Shown here: one piece after another, positions 38,991 through 47,775 of the stretch
Layout: every line of letters starts with the position of its first letter
Numbering within the stretch: the stretch's first letter is position 1
From: Psychromonas sp. SA13A
Lineage (GTDB): Bacteria > Pseudomonadota > Gammaproteobacteria > Enterobacterales > Psychromonadaceae
Direction of reading: 5' to 3'
Assembly (NCBI RefSeq): GCF_011378715.1
Contig: NZ_WTKU01000006.1
Location: forward strand, 1 to 64,000
Length of the DNA stretch: 64,000 nucleotides
The notes under the pieces: model-generated
Told to the model about the DNA's origin: nothing
The model's database searches: none
The model's input: the letters and a program-made list of their open reading frames with translations, nothing else
Made by a program: the position numbers and the translations under genes

Positions 38991-39686
38991 ATGATATTTG
39001 AAACTCCCTTTAAAAAAGCGACATTAATAAAACGTTACAAGCGATTCTTAGCCGATGTAATTTTAGAAGATGGCAGTGAAACAACTATTTATTGTGCAAA
39101 TACCGGCGCAATGACGGGTTGTGCAACCCCAGGCGATAGCGTTTTATATAGCACCTCCAGCAATAAAAAACGTAAATACCAATACACTTGGGAATTTACG
39201 CTCACTCAAGCTGGCCATTGGATATGTGTAAATACAGCCAAAGCCAATGCGCTGGTTGCACAGGCGATTTCTGAACAACAAATCCCTGAACTACTCGGCT
39301 ATCAACAGTGCAAAGCAGAAGTAAAATACGGAGAGGAAAATAGTCGCATCGATTTTTTATTAAGCGATGACAATAAAGTGGATTGCTATGTAGAAGTAAA
39401 AAGCTGCACCCTATTAGACGAACGCAAACAGGCGGGTGATGGTTACTTCCCAGATGCAGTGACAACTCGCGGTCAAAAGCATTTACGCGAATTAATAGAA
39501 ATGAAACAACAAGGCTATCGCAGTGTTTTATTATTTGCGGTATTACACTCCGCGATAAAAAGAGTGCAACCCGCAGACTTTATCGACAAAAAATATGCCG
39601 ACTTATTCGCACAGGCAAAACAAGCAGGCGTTGAAGTCATTTGTTATTTCCCGAATTTAAGCAATATTGTTAACTCCCACACATGA
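38991..39686 (+). CDS. sfsA: Sugar fermentation stimulation protein SfsA
   Basis: 231-residue SfsA, a conserved cytoplasmic protein with an OB-like N-terminal part and a nuclease-fold C-terminal part. Conserved segments are [34 protein letters not shown] and VEVKSCTLL. Function is uncertain; in E. coli it was named for stimulation of maltose genes and has been called DNA-binding. It is usually next to dksA in enterics, but not here. It faces the Fur-box small gene. Confidence 0.94.
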   Translation: MIFETPFKKATLIKRYKRFLADVILEDGSETTIYCANTGAMTGCATPGDSVLYSTSSNKKRKYQYTWEFTLTQAGHWICVNTAKANALVAQAISEQQIPELLGYQQCKAEVKYGEENSRIDFLLSDDNKVDCYVEVKSCTLLDERKQAGDGYFPDAVTTRGQKHLRELIEMKQQGYRSVLLFAVLHSAIKRVQPADFIDKKYADLFAQAKQAGVEVICYFPNLSNIVNSHT

Positions 39687-39806
39687 AAATGAACAGCAAG
39701 CAGAGTAATCGCTAGCTTGAAAGTAGTGGTTATTAACAAGACTGTAATAGCTCTGGCATTTATTAAACCGAAACATTAATGGAACAAAAAAGACAGGAGT
39801 CAGATA

Positions 39807-40625
39807 ATGAAAAAAATTATGTTAGTCATAGGATTAGTGACAGGGTTAAGCCTGCCCTCAATGGTCAGTGCCGATGTAAAGCAAATTGCACGCTTTAAGC
39901 ACCATCAAGCAATCAGTTACGGTGAAATTAAAGGAGATCTGATTCAACCGCTTAGCGGTGAGTTATCTACTCAGTTAACCGCCAAAGGAGACCCTATTGC
40001 ATTAGCAGAGGTTAAATTATTACTTCCTACAACGCCGCAGAAAGTATTTGCCGTGGGTATGAACTTTAGTAGTCATATCTCATCACCATCAAAAGCGCCA
40101 CCGCCGTTATTTCTTAAATTACCTTCGTCATTAATCGTCTCAGGAGAAACTATTGTCCTACCTGAAGATGCAAATAACGTGCATTTTGAAGGCGAGTTAG
40201 TATTAGTGATTGGCAAACAGGCTAAGCATATTAAAGAATCACAGGCAGAAGAAGTTATTTTCGGTGTATTAGCAGGCAATGATTTAACCGAACGTAGCTG
40301 GCAAAGTTCAGACCTGCAATGGATGCGTTCTAAAGCCAGCGATGGATTCGGCCCTATTAGCTCAATCATTACAGTAGGTGTTGATTATAATAACTTACTC
40401 CTGACGACTCGCTTAAACGGCAAAATAGTACAGCAGGAAAATACTCAAAATATGATCCACAAACCAGCAAAAGTAGTCAGCTATTTAAGCCAATACTTCA
40501 CCTTAATGCCCGGAGATTTAATCTTTATGGGGACGCCAGGTCGAACCCAAGCGTTGAATAATGGTGACACAGTCTCCGTGACGATTGATCAGGTAGGGAC
40601 AGTGGAGAATAAAATTAAACGTTAA
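39807..40625 (+). CDS. Exported fumarylacetoacetate-hydrolase-family protein
   Basis: 272-residue FAH-fold protein with the metal ligands Glu128 and Glu130 (HFEGELVLVIG) and Asp159 (GNDLTER). FAH-family enzymes hydrolyse or decarboxylate 2,4-dioxo acids and related compounds. Unusually, it begins with a clear signal peptide ending SMVSA (cleavage near residue 22), so the mature enzyme should be periplasmic. FAH enzymes are normally cytoplasmic. An AGGAG site precedes the ATG. The substrate is unknown. Confidence 0.85.
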   Translation: MKKIMLVIGLVTGLSLPSMVSADVKQIARFKHHQAISYGEIKGDLIQPLSGELSTQLTAKGDPIALAEVKLLLPTTPQKVFAVGMNFSSHISSPSKAPPPLFLKLPSSLIVSGETIVLPEDANNVHFEGELVLVIGKQAKHIKESQAEEVIFGVLAGNDLTERSWQSSDLQWMRSKASDGFGPISSIITVGVDYNNLLLTTRLNGKIVQQENTQNMIHKPAKVVSYLSQYFTLMPGDLIFMGTPGRTQALNNGDTVSVTIDQVGTVENKIKR

Positions 40626-40753
40626 ATACTCACAGTGACAACTGTGAAAATAACAATAACAATAACAACAGCAACCTATTATATGTAAAAGCTAAAAATA
40701 AACAGACAACATAGATAACAAAGAAATAGGAAAGGTAGCAGACAACAATAAAT

Positions 40754-40776
40754 CCCTTACAACGGCGTTGTAAGGG
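40754..40776 (-). terminator. Terminator of the peroxiredoxin gene
   Basis: CCCTTACAAC (40754-40763) and GTTGTAAGGG (40767-40776) form a perfect 10-bp stem with a 3-nt loop, followed leftward by ATTTATTG. It is 52 bp after the peroxiredoxin stop. A separate 7-bp hairpin at 40630-40647 follows the FAH gene. Confidence 0.6.
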
Positions 40777-40828
40777 ACAATTAATTAGCTCAAATGGAAC
40801 TTTATGAAAGCAGATGAGCCATCTAAAA

Positions 40829-41302
40829 TTAAAGTGCAGCTAGCACTGTTTCTGCTTTACTTGCTTCAAATTCACCCGCTTCTTCAACGTTTAATAACGT
40901 GACGGTGCCATTTTCAATGACCATTGCATAACGCTGTGAGCGAACGCCACCGAATCCTGCAGTATCCATCGTTAAACCAAGTGCTTTAGAAAAGCTCGCA
41001 TCGCCGTCGCCTAACATTAATAATTCAGATGCGTTATGTACTTCACCCCATGCTTTCATCACAAATGCATCATTCACAGCAACACAAGCGATCAAATCAA
41101 CACCTTTTGCTTGAAACTTATCAGCAAGTACAACATAACCTGGTAAATGCTCTTCAGAACAAGTTGGCGTAAATGCGCCAGGTACAGCAAATAAGACTAC
41201 TTTTTTATCTGCAAATAATTCAGCAACGTCATGATGAACCATACCTTCAGCAGTTAATTGGCTTAGGGTTGCTGTTGGTAGTTTTTGGCCTACTTCAATC
41301 AT
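40829..41302 (-). CDS. Peroxiredoxin, Prx5 type
   Basis: 157-residue thiol peroxidase that reduces peroxides in the cytoplasm. The motif PGAFTPTCSEEHLPGY holds the peroxidatic Cys48. FGGVRSQRYAMVIENG is typical of the Prx5 group. The C-terminal glutaredoxin domain found in some gammaproteobacterial fusions is absent, so it needs a separate reductant. It is monocistronic with a terminator downstream. Confidence 0.93.
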   Translation of the reverse strand: MIEVGQKLPTATLSQLTAEGMVHHDVAELFADKKVVLFAVPGAFTPTCSEEHLPGYVVLADKFQAKGVDLIACVAVNDAFVMKAWGEVHNASELLMLGDGDASFSKALGLTMDTAGFGGVRSQRYAMVIENGTVTLLNVEEAGEFEASKAETVLAAL

Positions 41303-41589
41303 TTTATTATCCTTAGTTAATTTAAGTTACTTTTAATTACTTTTAGTTATTGCCATTACAATTGCTACTTTAAATATAACAATCGCGTCTATTAATATAA
41401 TCAATAACAGACTGTTACAGGTTAACAGTCTATCCCTAAACCAGCTAAACAAACACTGAATAATAAAGTGGCTATTCAATTACTTTTAAGTCGATTAACT
41501 CTAGCTCCCTTGCGCGATGGCAAAACACTTTGGATAAAGGTAAACTCGCGCCTCAAAATAAAAATGAATTAAATAGATGGTGACAAGTT

Positions 41590-43833
41590 ATGAGTAGAAA
41601 AATCGAATTATTAGCCCCAGGTGGTGATGTTGACGCGATTAAAGCGGCGATAATTGCAGGGGCTAACGCGATTTATTGCGGTTTAGATATTTTTAACGCT
41701 CGTAACCGTGCAGCCAACCTTTCCTTTGATGATTTAGTCGGCATCATTAAGCTAGCACATGAATATCAATGTGAAGTGTTTTTAACGCTTAATGTCGTGA
41801 TCCTAGAGCATGAAATCCCAACACTCACTAAACTATTAAACCAGTTAGTTAATACCGGTATCGATGGCATCATCGTGCAGGACTTAGGTATCTTTAACCT
41901 GATTAAAAAGTTTTTCCCAAGCTTACATATTCATGCATCAACACAGCTGACAACGCACAATGAAGGGCAAATTTTATTCCTTGCTAAAATTGGTGCAACC
42001 CGCGCTAATTTATCACGTGAATTAAACCTAACTGAAATCAAACTACTGACTGCTTTAGCACATGATAATGAAGTATTAACCGAAGTGTTTGTACACGGTG
42101 CATTATGTATCGCGTTTTCAGGTCAATGTTATTCAAGCTCAGTGAGTGTAGGTAACTCAGGTAACCGTGGTCGCTGTAGTCAAGCTTGCCGTGATGAATA
42201 TGAAGTCACTGCTGCAGGTAATAAATTCCCACTTAATTTAAAAGATAACTCTGCGTGGTTTGATTTACCTGATTTAGTAGAAGCCGGTGTTGACTCATTA
42301 AAAATCGAAGGTCGTATTAAAGGCGCACAATACGTGCATACGGTTGTGGATAGCTGGCGTCAGCAGATCAATACTTTTGTAGATACCGGTAAATTATTAG
42401 CCGATGACTCTGCTTTATACAAAGTATTTAACCGTGATTTCACTAACTCATTTTTGAAAGGCAACCTAACTAAAGATATGTTTATCGACAATCCACGCGA
42501 TAACAGCTTTACCCATGCCAATGAAAAAAACAATGCGATTTCAGTAGTACAAATTCAAGAAGTACAACAAGACTTACGTGACGATAAAAATAAAATCGTT
42601 GATGAAGTTGCCGCTAAAGTAGCAACCTTAAATATCGATAAAAGCGATTTATCATTAAGCTTCTCAGGGCAATTGAATACTCCGTTCAAAGTGACTATCG
42701 TCATTGATGAAAAAACTTTTGTAGTAGAATCAAACTCAAACATGATTGCTTCTGAGCAATCAGCAGTCACTGTTGAAGCCATTGAAAAACGTTTTAAAAG
42801 CTTTAAAAATAGCCGTTACAACGTTGCTGACTTTGACTTTTCGCAACTGGATGATCATTTAACTATCCCATTTAAAGAGTTAACGGAAGTTAAAAATAAA
42901 GTCGCTTATTATTTAAATGGCGAAAAAGACGTGATCCCAGCAGTCACTTTACCGCCATTAGCTTCTCACCCTAAATTAAACGAAAAGCCAACGTTATCAA
43001 TATTAATCAGCGATGAAAAAGATGCACACTTAGGTGACTTAACCGATGCTGACATCTACTTTAAATTACCCGAAAGCTTTAAAAAACGCTGCAACAAACA
43101 ACGTGATATTTTAGTGCGTAATCCGCGCTTTATTCCTTGGTTCCCAGCGGTATTAATCGGTAAAGATTACATTGAAGCGGTACGCATTTTAGAAGAGTTG
43201 AAACCTGCTCGTATTGTTACCAATAATACTGGTATTGCATATAAAGCTTTTGAAATGGGTATTGAATGGATTGCCGGTCCATTTTTAAACACCACTAACT
43301 CCTATGCCTTATTAACTATGCAAGAAGAGTTAAATTGTGCCGGTGCATTTATCTCAAACGAAATTAACCGTAACCAGATCAAAAACATCAAACGCCCTGC
43401 TAACTTCAAAATGTTATACAGCATTTACCACCCTATTCTAATGATGACTAGCCGCCAATGTTTCTTTCAACAAACCGTGGGTTGTAACAAACCAAGCATT
43501 GAAGATGGCTGTATGTTGAAATGTCAAAAAGCGACGACAATTACCAACGTGAAAGGTATCTCTTTCGCCGTTGATAAGCAGTTAGGTGGTTACCCAAGTA
43601 TTTATAACCATGAACAGTTCTTAAATTTTGATGCTGTCAGAGATTTCTCAGATTTGTTTGATGAGTTCTTTATCGACCTAACGGATATTGGTTCAGGTTC
43701 AAAAGAGAAACAGGATAAAGCGCAGTTAATTAAGCACTTTGAGGATTTCTTAGATGGCGATCAACAAGCAGCAGCAACGGTTACAGGTATGGTGACAGTT
43801 GCGACCAATGCGCAATATCAACAAGGATTGTAA
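41590..43833 (+). CDS. U32-family protein, RlhA-like
   Basis: 747-residue member of the U32 'peptidase' family, whose studied members act in tRNA or rRNA hydroxylation rather than proteolysis. The N-terminal TIM-barrel-like domain begins LLAPGGDVDAIKAAI. The family signature around 176-200 includes FVHGALCIAFSGQCY and GNRGRCSQACRDEY, whose cysteines probably bind an Fe-S cluster. A second cysteine group (CFFQQTVGC and CMLKC) lies near 625-650. RlhA (E. coli YdcP, 653 residues) is the nearest family I recall, but orthology is not certain. Confidence 0.85.
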   Translation: MSRKIELLAPGGDVDAIKAAIIAGANAIYCGLDIFNARNRAANLSFDDLVGIIKLAHEYQCEVFLTLNVVILEHEIPTLTKLLNQLVNTGIDGIIVQDLGIFNLIKKFFPSLHIHASTQLTTHNEGQILFLAKIGATRANLSRELNLTEIKLLTALAHDNEVLTEVFVHGALCIAFSGQCYSSSVSVGNSGNRGRCSQACRDEYEVTAAGNKFPLNLKDNSAWFDLPDLVEAGVDSLKIEGRIKGAQYVHTVVDSWRQQINTFVDTGKLLADDSALYKVFNRDFTNSFLKGNLTKDMFIDNPRDNSFTHANEKNNAISVVQIQEVQQDLRDDKNKIVDEVAAKVATLNIDKSDLSLSFSGQLNTPFKVTIVIDEKTFVVESNSNMIASEQSAVTVEAIEKRFKSFKNSRYNVADFDFSQLDDHLTIPFKELTEVKNKVAYYLNGEKDVIPAVTLPPLASHPKLNEKPTLSILISDEKDAHLGDLTDADIYFKLPESFKKRCNKQRDILVRNPRFIPWFPAVLIGKDYIEAVRILEELKPARIVTNNTGIAYKAFEMGIEWIAGPFLNTTNSYALLTMQEELNCAGAFISNEINRNQIKNIKRPANFKMLYSIYHPILMMTSRQCFFQQTVGCNKPSIEDGCMLKCQKATTITNVKGISFAVDKQLGGYPSIYNHEQFLNFDAVRDFSDLFDEFFIDLTDIGSGSKEKQDKAQLIKHFEDFLDGDQQAAATVTGMVTVATNAQYQQGL

Positions 43834-44086
43834 ATTAGATAATTGATCAATCTTGGTGTTTATTTTGTCAGTTTCGTCAGCGTTTAGTGTAGTAATCTGA
43901 ATTAGCTTGGTGTAGGTTCGTCTGCGCTCATCTAGGCAGTTTGAATTAACTTAATAGCTTTGTCTGCGCTAATCGAATTAGTTTGCTAACTTGTCTACTC
44001 TCAGTGCAGTAGTTTGAATTAGATTAGTTTGGTGTAGGTTCGTCTGTGCTCATCGGGGCTTTTAGATTACGACTGACCTTGGTATT
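43834..44086. repeat. Decayed direct repeats in intergenic DNA
   Basis: A 26-bp direct repeat with one mismatch is found at 43907-43932 and 44029-44054 (TTGGTGTAGGTTCGTCTG core), 122 bp apart. Looser copies of its GCAGT-TTGAATTAG flank occur between. This looks like an old duplicated segment. No ORF supported. Confidence 0.65.
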
Positions 44087-44272
44087 CCGCCCTTGCGGCG
44101 GGTTCATTTTCTTTAAATGGCCAAAGAAAACAGAACCAAAAGAAAGGCCACCCGTGACGTTTCCTAATCCAAGCTAACCATTCATTTTAAACGCACCATG
44201 TCAGGATGGCCGTCCATGGCCATTCTGACATTACAGCAAACGTCCTGTTTGCTGTTGCTAAAATGAATCGTT
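44087..44272. repeat. Nested inverted-repeat element, probable dispersed repeat
   Basis: Four hairpins in a row. CCGCC/GGCGG lies at 44087-44101. GGTTC-TTTTCTTT pairs with AAAGAAAA-GAACC (44101-44137). A long outer stem (44176-44189 with 44259-44272, 13 of 14 bp) encloses two hairpins: 44199-44211 with 44218-44230 (one G-T pair) and 44233-44241 with 44247-44255. The outer stem and inner pair make a cloverleaf-like fold. The TTTTCTTT...AAAGAAAA part resembles a repeat I recall from other gammaproteobacteria. Confidence 0.7.
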
Positions 44273-44444
44273 ACCTTGGGGAAACTTGACGGGACAATGA
44301 AGCAGCCACATTGATTTATTTTTAAGCATTTAGTTAACTGATATGTCGCTAAGAAATATATAATATCCGTTATTTTGTACAGGTAAGATCCCTCCGCTAG
44401 GCAAGGTGTGGACATAGAGGTTCCAACCTTTATTTGTAAAATAG

Positions 44445-45188
44445 CTAATGGATAGAAAAACGAATTTTAGTGACTTGATCAGTGAATTGTGCAGGTAAGT
44501 TATTTAAAAATGTTGAAACTTCAGGCATTTCCATGGGATCAAATTTAGTTCCTTCGAGTAACAAAGCATTAATGTTTTCTAAAACGTTAGATACATCCCA
44601 ATCCCAAGATTTACCAGATAACATTCTAATCTCAACAGCTAATCGAAAGTTTTCAGACAAGATGTTCTCTTTTACACCAGAATTATTGGTATTAATTAAT
44701 TTAAGTTTTAAAGCTTCAACTTTACATAATTGGATATCATTTGCATTTAATTTTATTTTTTGTAGAACTTTCGCTAGTGAAAACTCTATTTGTGAAGAAA
44801 CTTTATTTTCTAGCTTTGACTCTACTTCACTTAATTTATTAGCAAGTGAGGTGTCAATTTCTGTTTTCTTAATTTCAATGCTGTCATCAATATGCATTAA
44901 TAGATATTCTTTTTCCTCGTTATACCTATTCCTAAAGAAATAAATATTAACACCAAGAAATAACAACAAAAATGTTGCTGAAAACCCAAGAGCCCAATGA
45001 TAGGTACTTCTCAAGTCAGAGGCTGTTGATTGTAGTATTCTATTTTGTTCCATAAGACGTATATTACTTTCGTATAAAAGCTCCATTTTCGTTTGATTAG
45101 CAAGTTTAATAATTGGTTTTTCTTGAGCATGACCACTAATTGAAAATGAAAGGAAAAGCACTGCTATTAAAATTTGACTCAGACTCAC
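44445..45188 (-). CDS. Orphan membrane coiled-coil protein
   Basis: 247-residue protein not recognised. A signal peptide ends near SGHA (21), a first coiled-coil segment (about 28-60) is followed by one transmembrane helix (about 65-85), then a positively charged turn (RNRYNEEK). A long coiled coil (about 95-150) leads to a helical C-terminal region. This gives a periplasmic stub and a cytoplasmic coiled-coil body. It lies alone between two repeat-rich gaps, which suggests an accessory gene (inference). Confidence 0.7.
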   Translation of the reverse strand: MSLSQILIAVLFLSFSISGHAQEKPIIKLANQTKMELLYESNIRLMEQNRILQSTASDLRSTYHWALGFSATFLLLFLGVNIYFFRNRYNEEKEYLLMHIDDSIEIKKTEIDTSLANKLSEVESKLENKVSSQIEFSLAKVLQKIKLNANDIQLCKVEALKLKLINTNNSGVKENILSENFRLAVEIRMLSGKSWDWDVSNVLENINALLLEGTKFDPMEMPEVSTFLNNLPAQFTDQVTKIRFSIH

Positions 45189-45420
45189 AACTCACTCCTA
45201 AATGAAAAGGTATAACAGTTAAAATAAGCCAAATCGCTCCATGTTTGCAGTGGATAGACAGACCTTTTATTTTATTTAAATTTCACACAAAGTAACCAAC
45301 TTAAATTAAATAATCAATAAGTTAAATAACCAGATCAAAAGTTAATCATGTAAAAACTACCGGAACCACTATAAAGTAATGACTTAAATACATATAGAAG
45401 CCTCACATTAAAAAATAAAC
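45189..45420. other. Intergenic region, first part
   Basis: A/T-rich sequence upstream of the orphan membrane protein gene. It should hold that gene's promoter; none was assigned. Confidence 0.35.
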
Positions 45421-45869
45421 AACCTGCTTTTACTTACATAGTTCCACACTTTAATTTCTTAACCTGCATACTTCTCGACCTTAATATTTCTACAACGCTG
45501 TAAATTACTTTTAAGTGAGTAACACAATAACAACCTCACAGTTATAAAATATAATGTAGCTTAGAGGAGCTTATTAACTGCCATCCACATATTTTTGAAA
45601 TAAATCACTTATAAAGTCGAACTTCAAGCTATAAAAGCACAAAAGTACTTAACCAATCATTAAACAAAAAACCTCCCCTTTATCTATAGCACTTCACACT
45701 TAGTTTGCTTAGGCCAATCAAGCTCTCTCTAACTACTATCTCAATGTGATTAAAAATAAAACAAAAAATAACCTGCTTTTACTCACATAATTCGACATTT
45801 TAATTGCTTAATCTGTATACTTCGCGACCTTATTATTTCTGCAACGCTGTTAATCACTTTTAGGTGAAT
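45421..45869. repeat. Diverged 100-bp direct repeat upstream of ybiT
   Basis: Copies at 45421-45520 and 45770-45869 align without gaps and differ at 14 of 100 positions by my count. A further fragment at about 45670-45715 resembles the first 45 bases. Copies are 349 bp apart. Stops occur in all frames. It looks like an old non-coding duplication reaching to within 32 bp of the ybiT start. Confidence 0.75.
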
Positions 45870-45901
45870 CAGTGCTGCTCTAAACTGATGGAATCTTGAC
45901 T

Positions 45902-47518
45902 TTGATATCTACCGCAAACATTACAATGCAATTTGGCGCCGAGCCTTTATTTGAAAATATTTCAGCCAAATTTGGTAACTTTAACCGCTACGGGTTAATT
46001 GGTGCTAATGGTTGCGGAAAATCAACTTTCATGAAGATTTTGACCGGTGCACAAGAGCCAAGCTCAGGAAACGTATCATTAGATCCGGGTGTGAAAGTCG
46101 GTACGTTAAGCCAAGACCAGTTTGCTTTTGAAGAGTACACAGTAATTGACGCCGTTATTATGGGTGACAAAGCGTTGTGGGAAATCAAAAAAGAGCGTGA
46201 CCGTATTTACGGTTTACCAGAAATGACTGAAGAAGACGGCATGAAAGTTGGTGAGCTTGAAAGTGAGTTTGCTGAGATGGATGGTTACACTGCTGAAAGT
46301 CGTGCTGGTGACATTTTATTAGATGCTGGTATTGAAGAAGAGTTTCACTTTGGTTTAATGAAACAAGTGGCACCGGGCTGGAAACTGCGAGTTCTATTAG
46401 CACAAGCATTGTTTGCAAACCCTGACTTATTATTACTCGATGAGCCAACCAATAACTTGGATATTAATACCATTAACTGGTTGTCTGAAGAGTTGAATAA
46501 ACGTCGTTGTACTATGGTTATCATCTCGCATGACCGTCACTTCTTAAACTCTGTGTGTACGCACATGGCTGATATTGATTACGGTGAATTACGTATTTAC
46601 CCAGGTAACTACGAATACTTCCTTGAAGCTTCTTCACTGATCCGTGAGCAGTTATTATCTGAAAATGCGAAGAAAAGTGCTGAAATCGACGAACTACAAG
46701 ACTTTGTAAACCGTTTTGGTGCGAATGCTTCTAAAGCAAAACAAGCAAGTTCACGTGCTAAAAAAATGGATAAAATCAAACTTGATGATGTTAAATCAAC
46801 AAGCCGTATGCACCCTTCTTTATCTTTTGATGAAGGCAAGAAAATGCATCGTCAAGCGTTAGTATTAGAAGGTCTAGGGCATGGTTTTGAAGAAGGGCCA
46901 TTATTTAGTGGTGGAGACCTTATTTTAGAAGCCGGTGCTAAACTTGCTATTATTGGTGAGAATGGTGTCGGTAAAACAACCTTCATGCGTTGTTTAGTGA
47001 ATGACTTACAACATAACGAAGGCGTTGTTAAATGGTCTGAAAATGCGTCTATCGGCTACTGCCCACAAGATAGCACTGAAGATTTTAATAACGACTTAAC
47101 CTTGATGGACTGGATGGGTCAATGGCGTACTAGCAAACACAGCGATTTAATCGTGCGTGGTATGTTAGGTCGTTTATTATTTACCGATGACGATGCAAAC
47201 AAAAAAGCACGTAACTGTTCTGGTGGTGAGAAAAACCGTCTGTTATTTGGTAAGTTAATGATGCAAGACATCAACGTGTTAGTAATGGACGAACCCACTA
47301 ACCACATGGACTTAGAAGCGATTGATGCATTAAACAATGCATTAAAAGAATTTAAAGGTACGCTTATTTTTGTAAGTCATGACCGTGAATTTGTATCTTC
47401 ATTAGCAACCCGTATTGTTGATATTAAAGAGACAAAAGTGGTTGATTTCCAAGGTACTTATAACGAATACCTAGCAAGTCAGTCAGAAGCGAAAAAATTA
47501 AGCTTAAACCTACAATAA
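45902..47518 (+). CDS. ybiT: ABC-F family ATPase YbiT
   Basis: Soluble ABC-F protein with two ATP-binding cassettes, expected to act on the ribosome. Walker A motifs GANGCGKST and GENGVGKTT, the second signature CSGGEKNRL, and Walker [13 protein letters not shown] / [12 protein letters not shown] are intact. The arm/linker between (about 245-310) is Lys-rich. The N-terminus [11 protein letters not shown] aligns with E. coli YbiT if translation starts at TTG 45902, which has GGAA 8 nt upstream. The TTG at 45896 is too close to that site. There is no ATG in the region. Confidence 0.9.
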   Translation: MISTANITMQFGAEPLFENISAKFGNFNRYGLIGANGCGKSTFMKILTGAQEPSSGNVSLDPGVKVGTLSQDQFAFEEYTVIDAVIMGDKALWEIKKERDRIYGLPEMTEEDGMKVGELESEFAEMDGYTAESRAGDILLDAGIEEEFHFGLMKQVAPGWKLRVLLAQALFANPDLLLLDEPTNNLDINTINWLSEELNKRRCTMVIISHDRHFLNSVCTHMADIDYGELRIYPGNYEYFLEASSLIREQLLSENAKKSAEIDELQDFVNRFGANASKAKQASSRAKKMDKIKLDDVKSTSRMHPSLSFDEGKKMHRQALVLEGLGHGFEEGPLFSGGDLILEAGAKLAIIGENGVGKTTFMRCLVNDLQHNEGVVKWSENASIGYCPQDSTEDFNNDLTLMDWMGQWRTSKHSDLIVRGMLGRLLFTDDDANKKARNCSGGEKNRLLFGKLMMQDINVLVMDEPTNHMDLEAIDALNNALKEFKGTLIFVSHDREFVSSLATRIVDIKETKVVDFQGTYNEYLASQSEAKKLSLNLQ

Positions 47519-47528
47519 AGCACAACAC

Positions 47529-47566
47529 TTCAAATCAGTAGTTGCGTTCAGCGCTGCTGATTTGAA
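47529..47566 (+). terminator. Hairpin after ybiT
   Basis: TTCAAATCAGTAG (47529-47541) pairs with 47554-47566 over 13 bp including one G-T. The loop is 12 nt and no T run follows. Possible transcript end 11 bp after the ybiT stop. Confidence 0.45.
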
Positions 47567-47775
47567 ACATTAAGAAACAAAGAAATAAAGACATAAAGAA
47601 ATAAAGAAAGAAGCAATAAATAAAACCGAATAACTCATAAAACCTGTCACTTTTCCATCTTTGTCATGCCCCTCATCGTTTAGCTTTTGCGACTGTGAGA
47701 TACGCTTGATACTTTGCTTATGTAAAAATGTGGCCGTTTTATACCATTTTAACTTGATAAGTAGAGACAAATAAC

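Noticed and set aside
44182-44415. 77-codon minus-strand ORF
   Set aside because: It lies across the nested inverted repeat, so the frame is explained by repeat structure; no convincing ribosome site.
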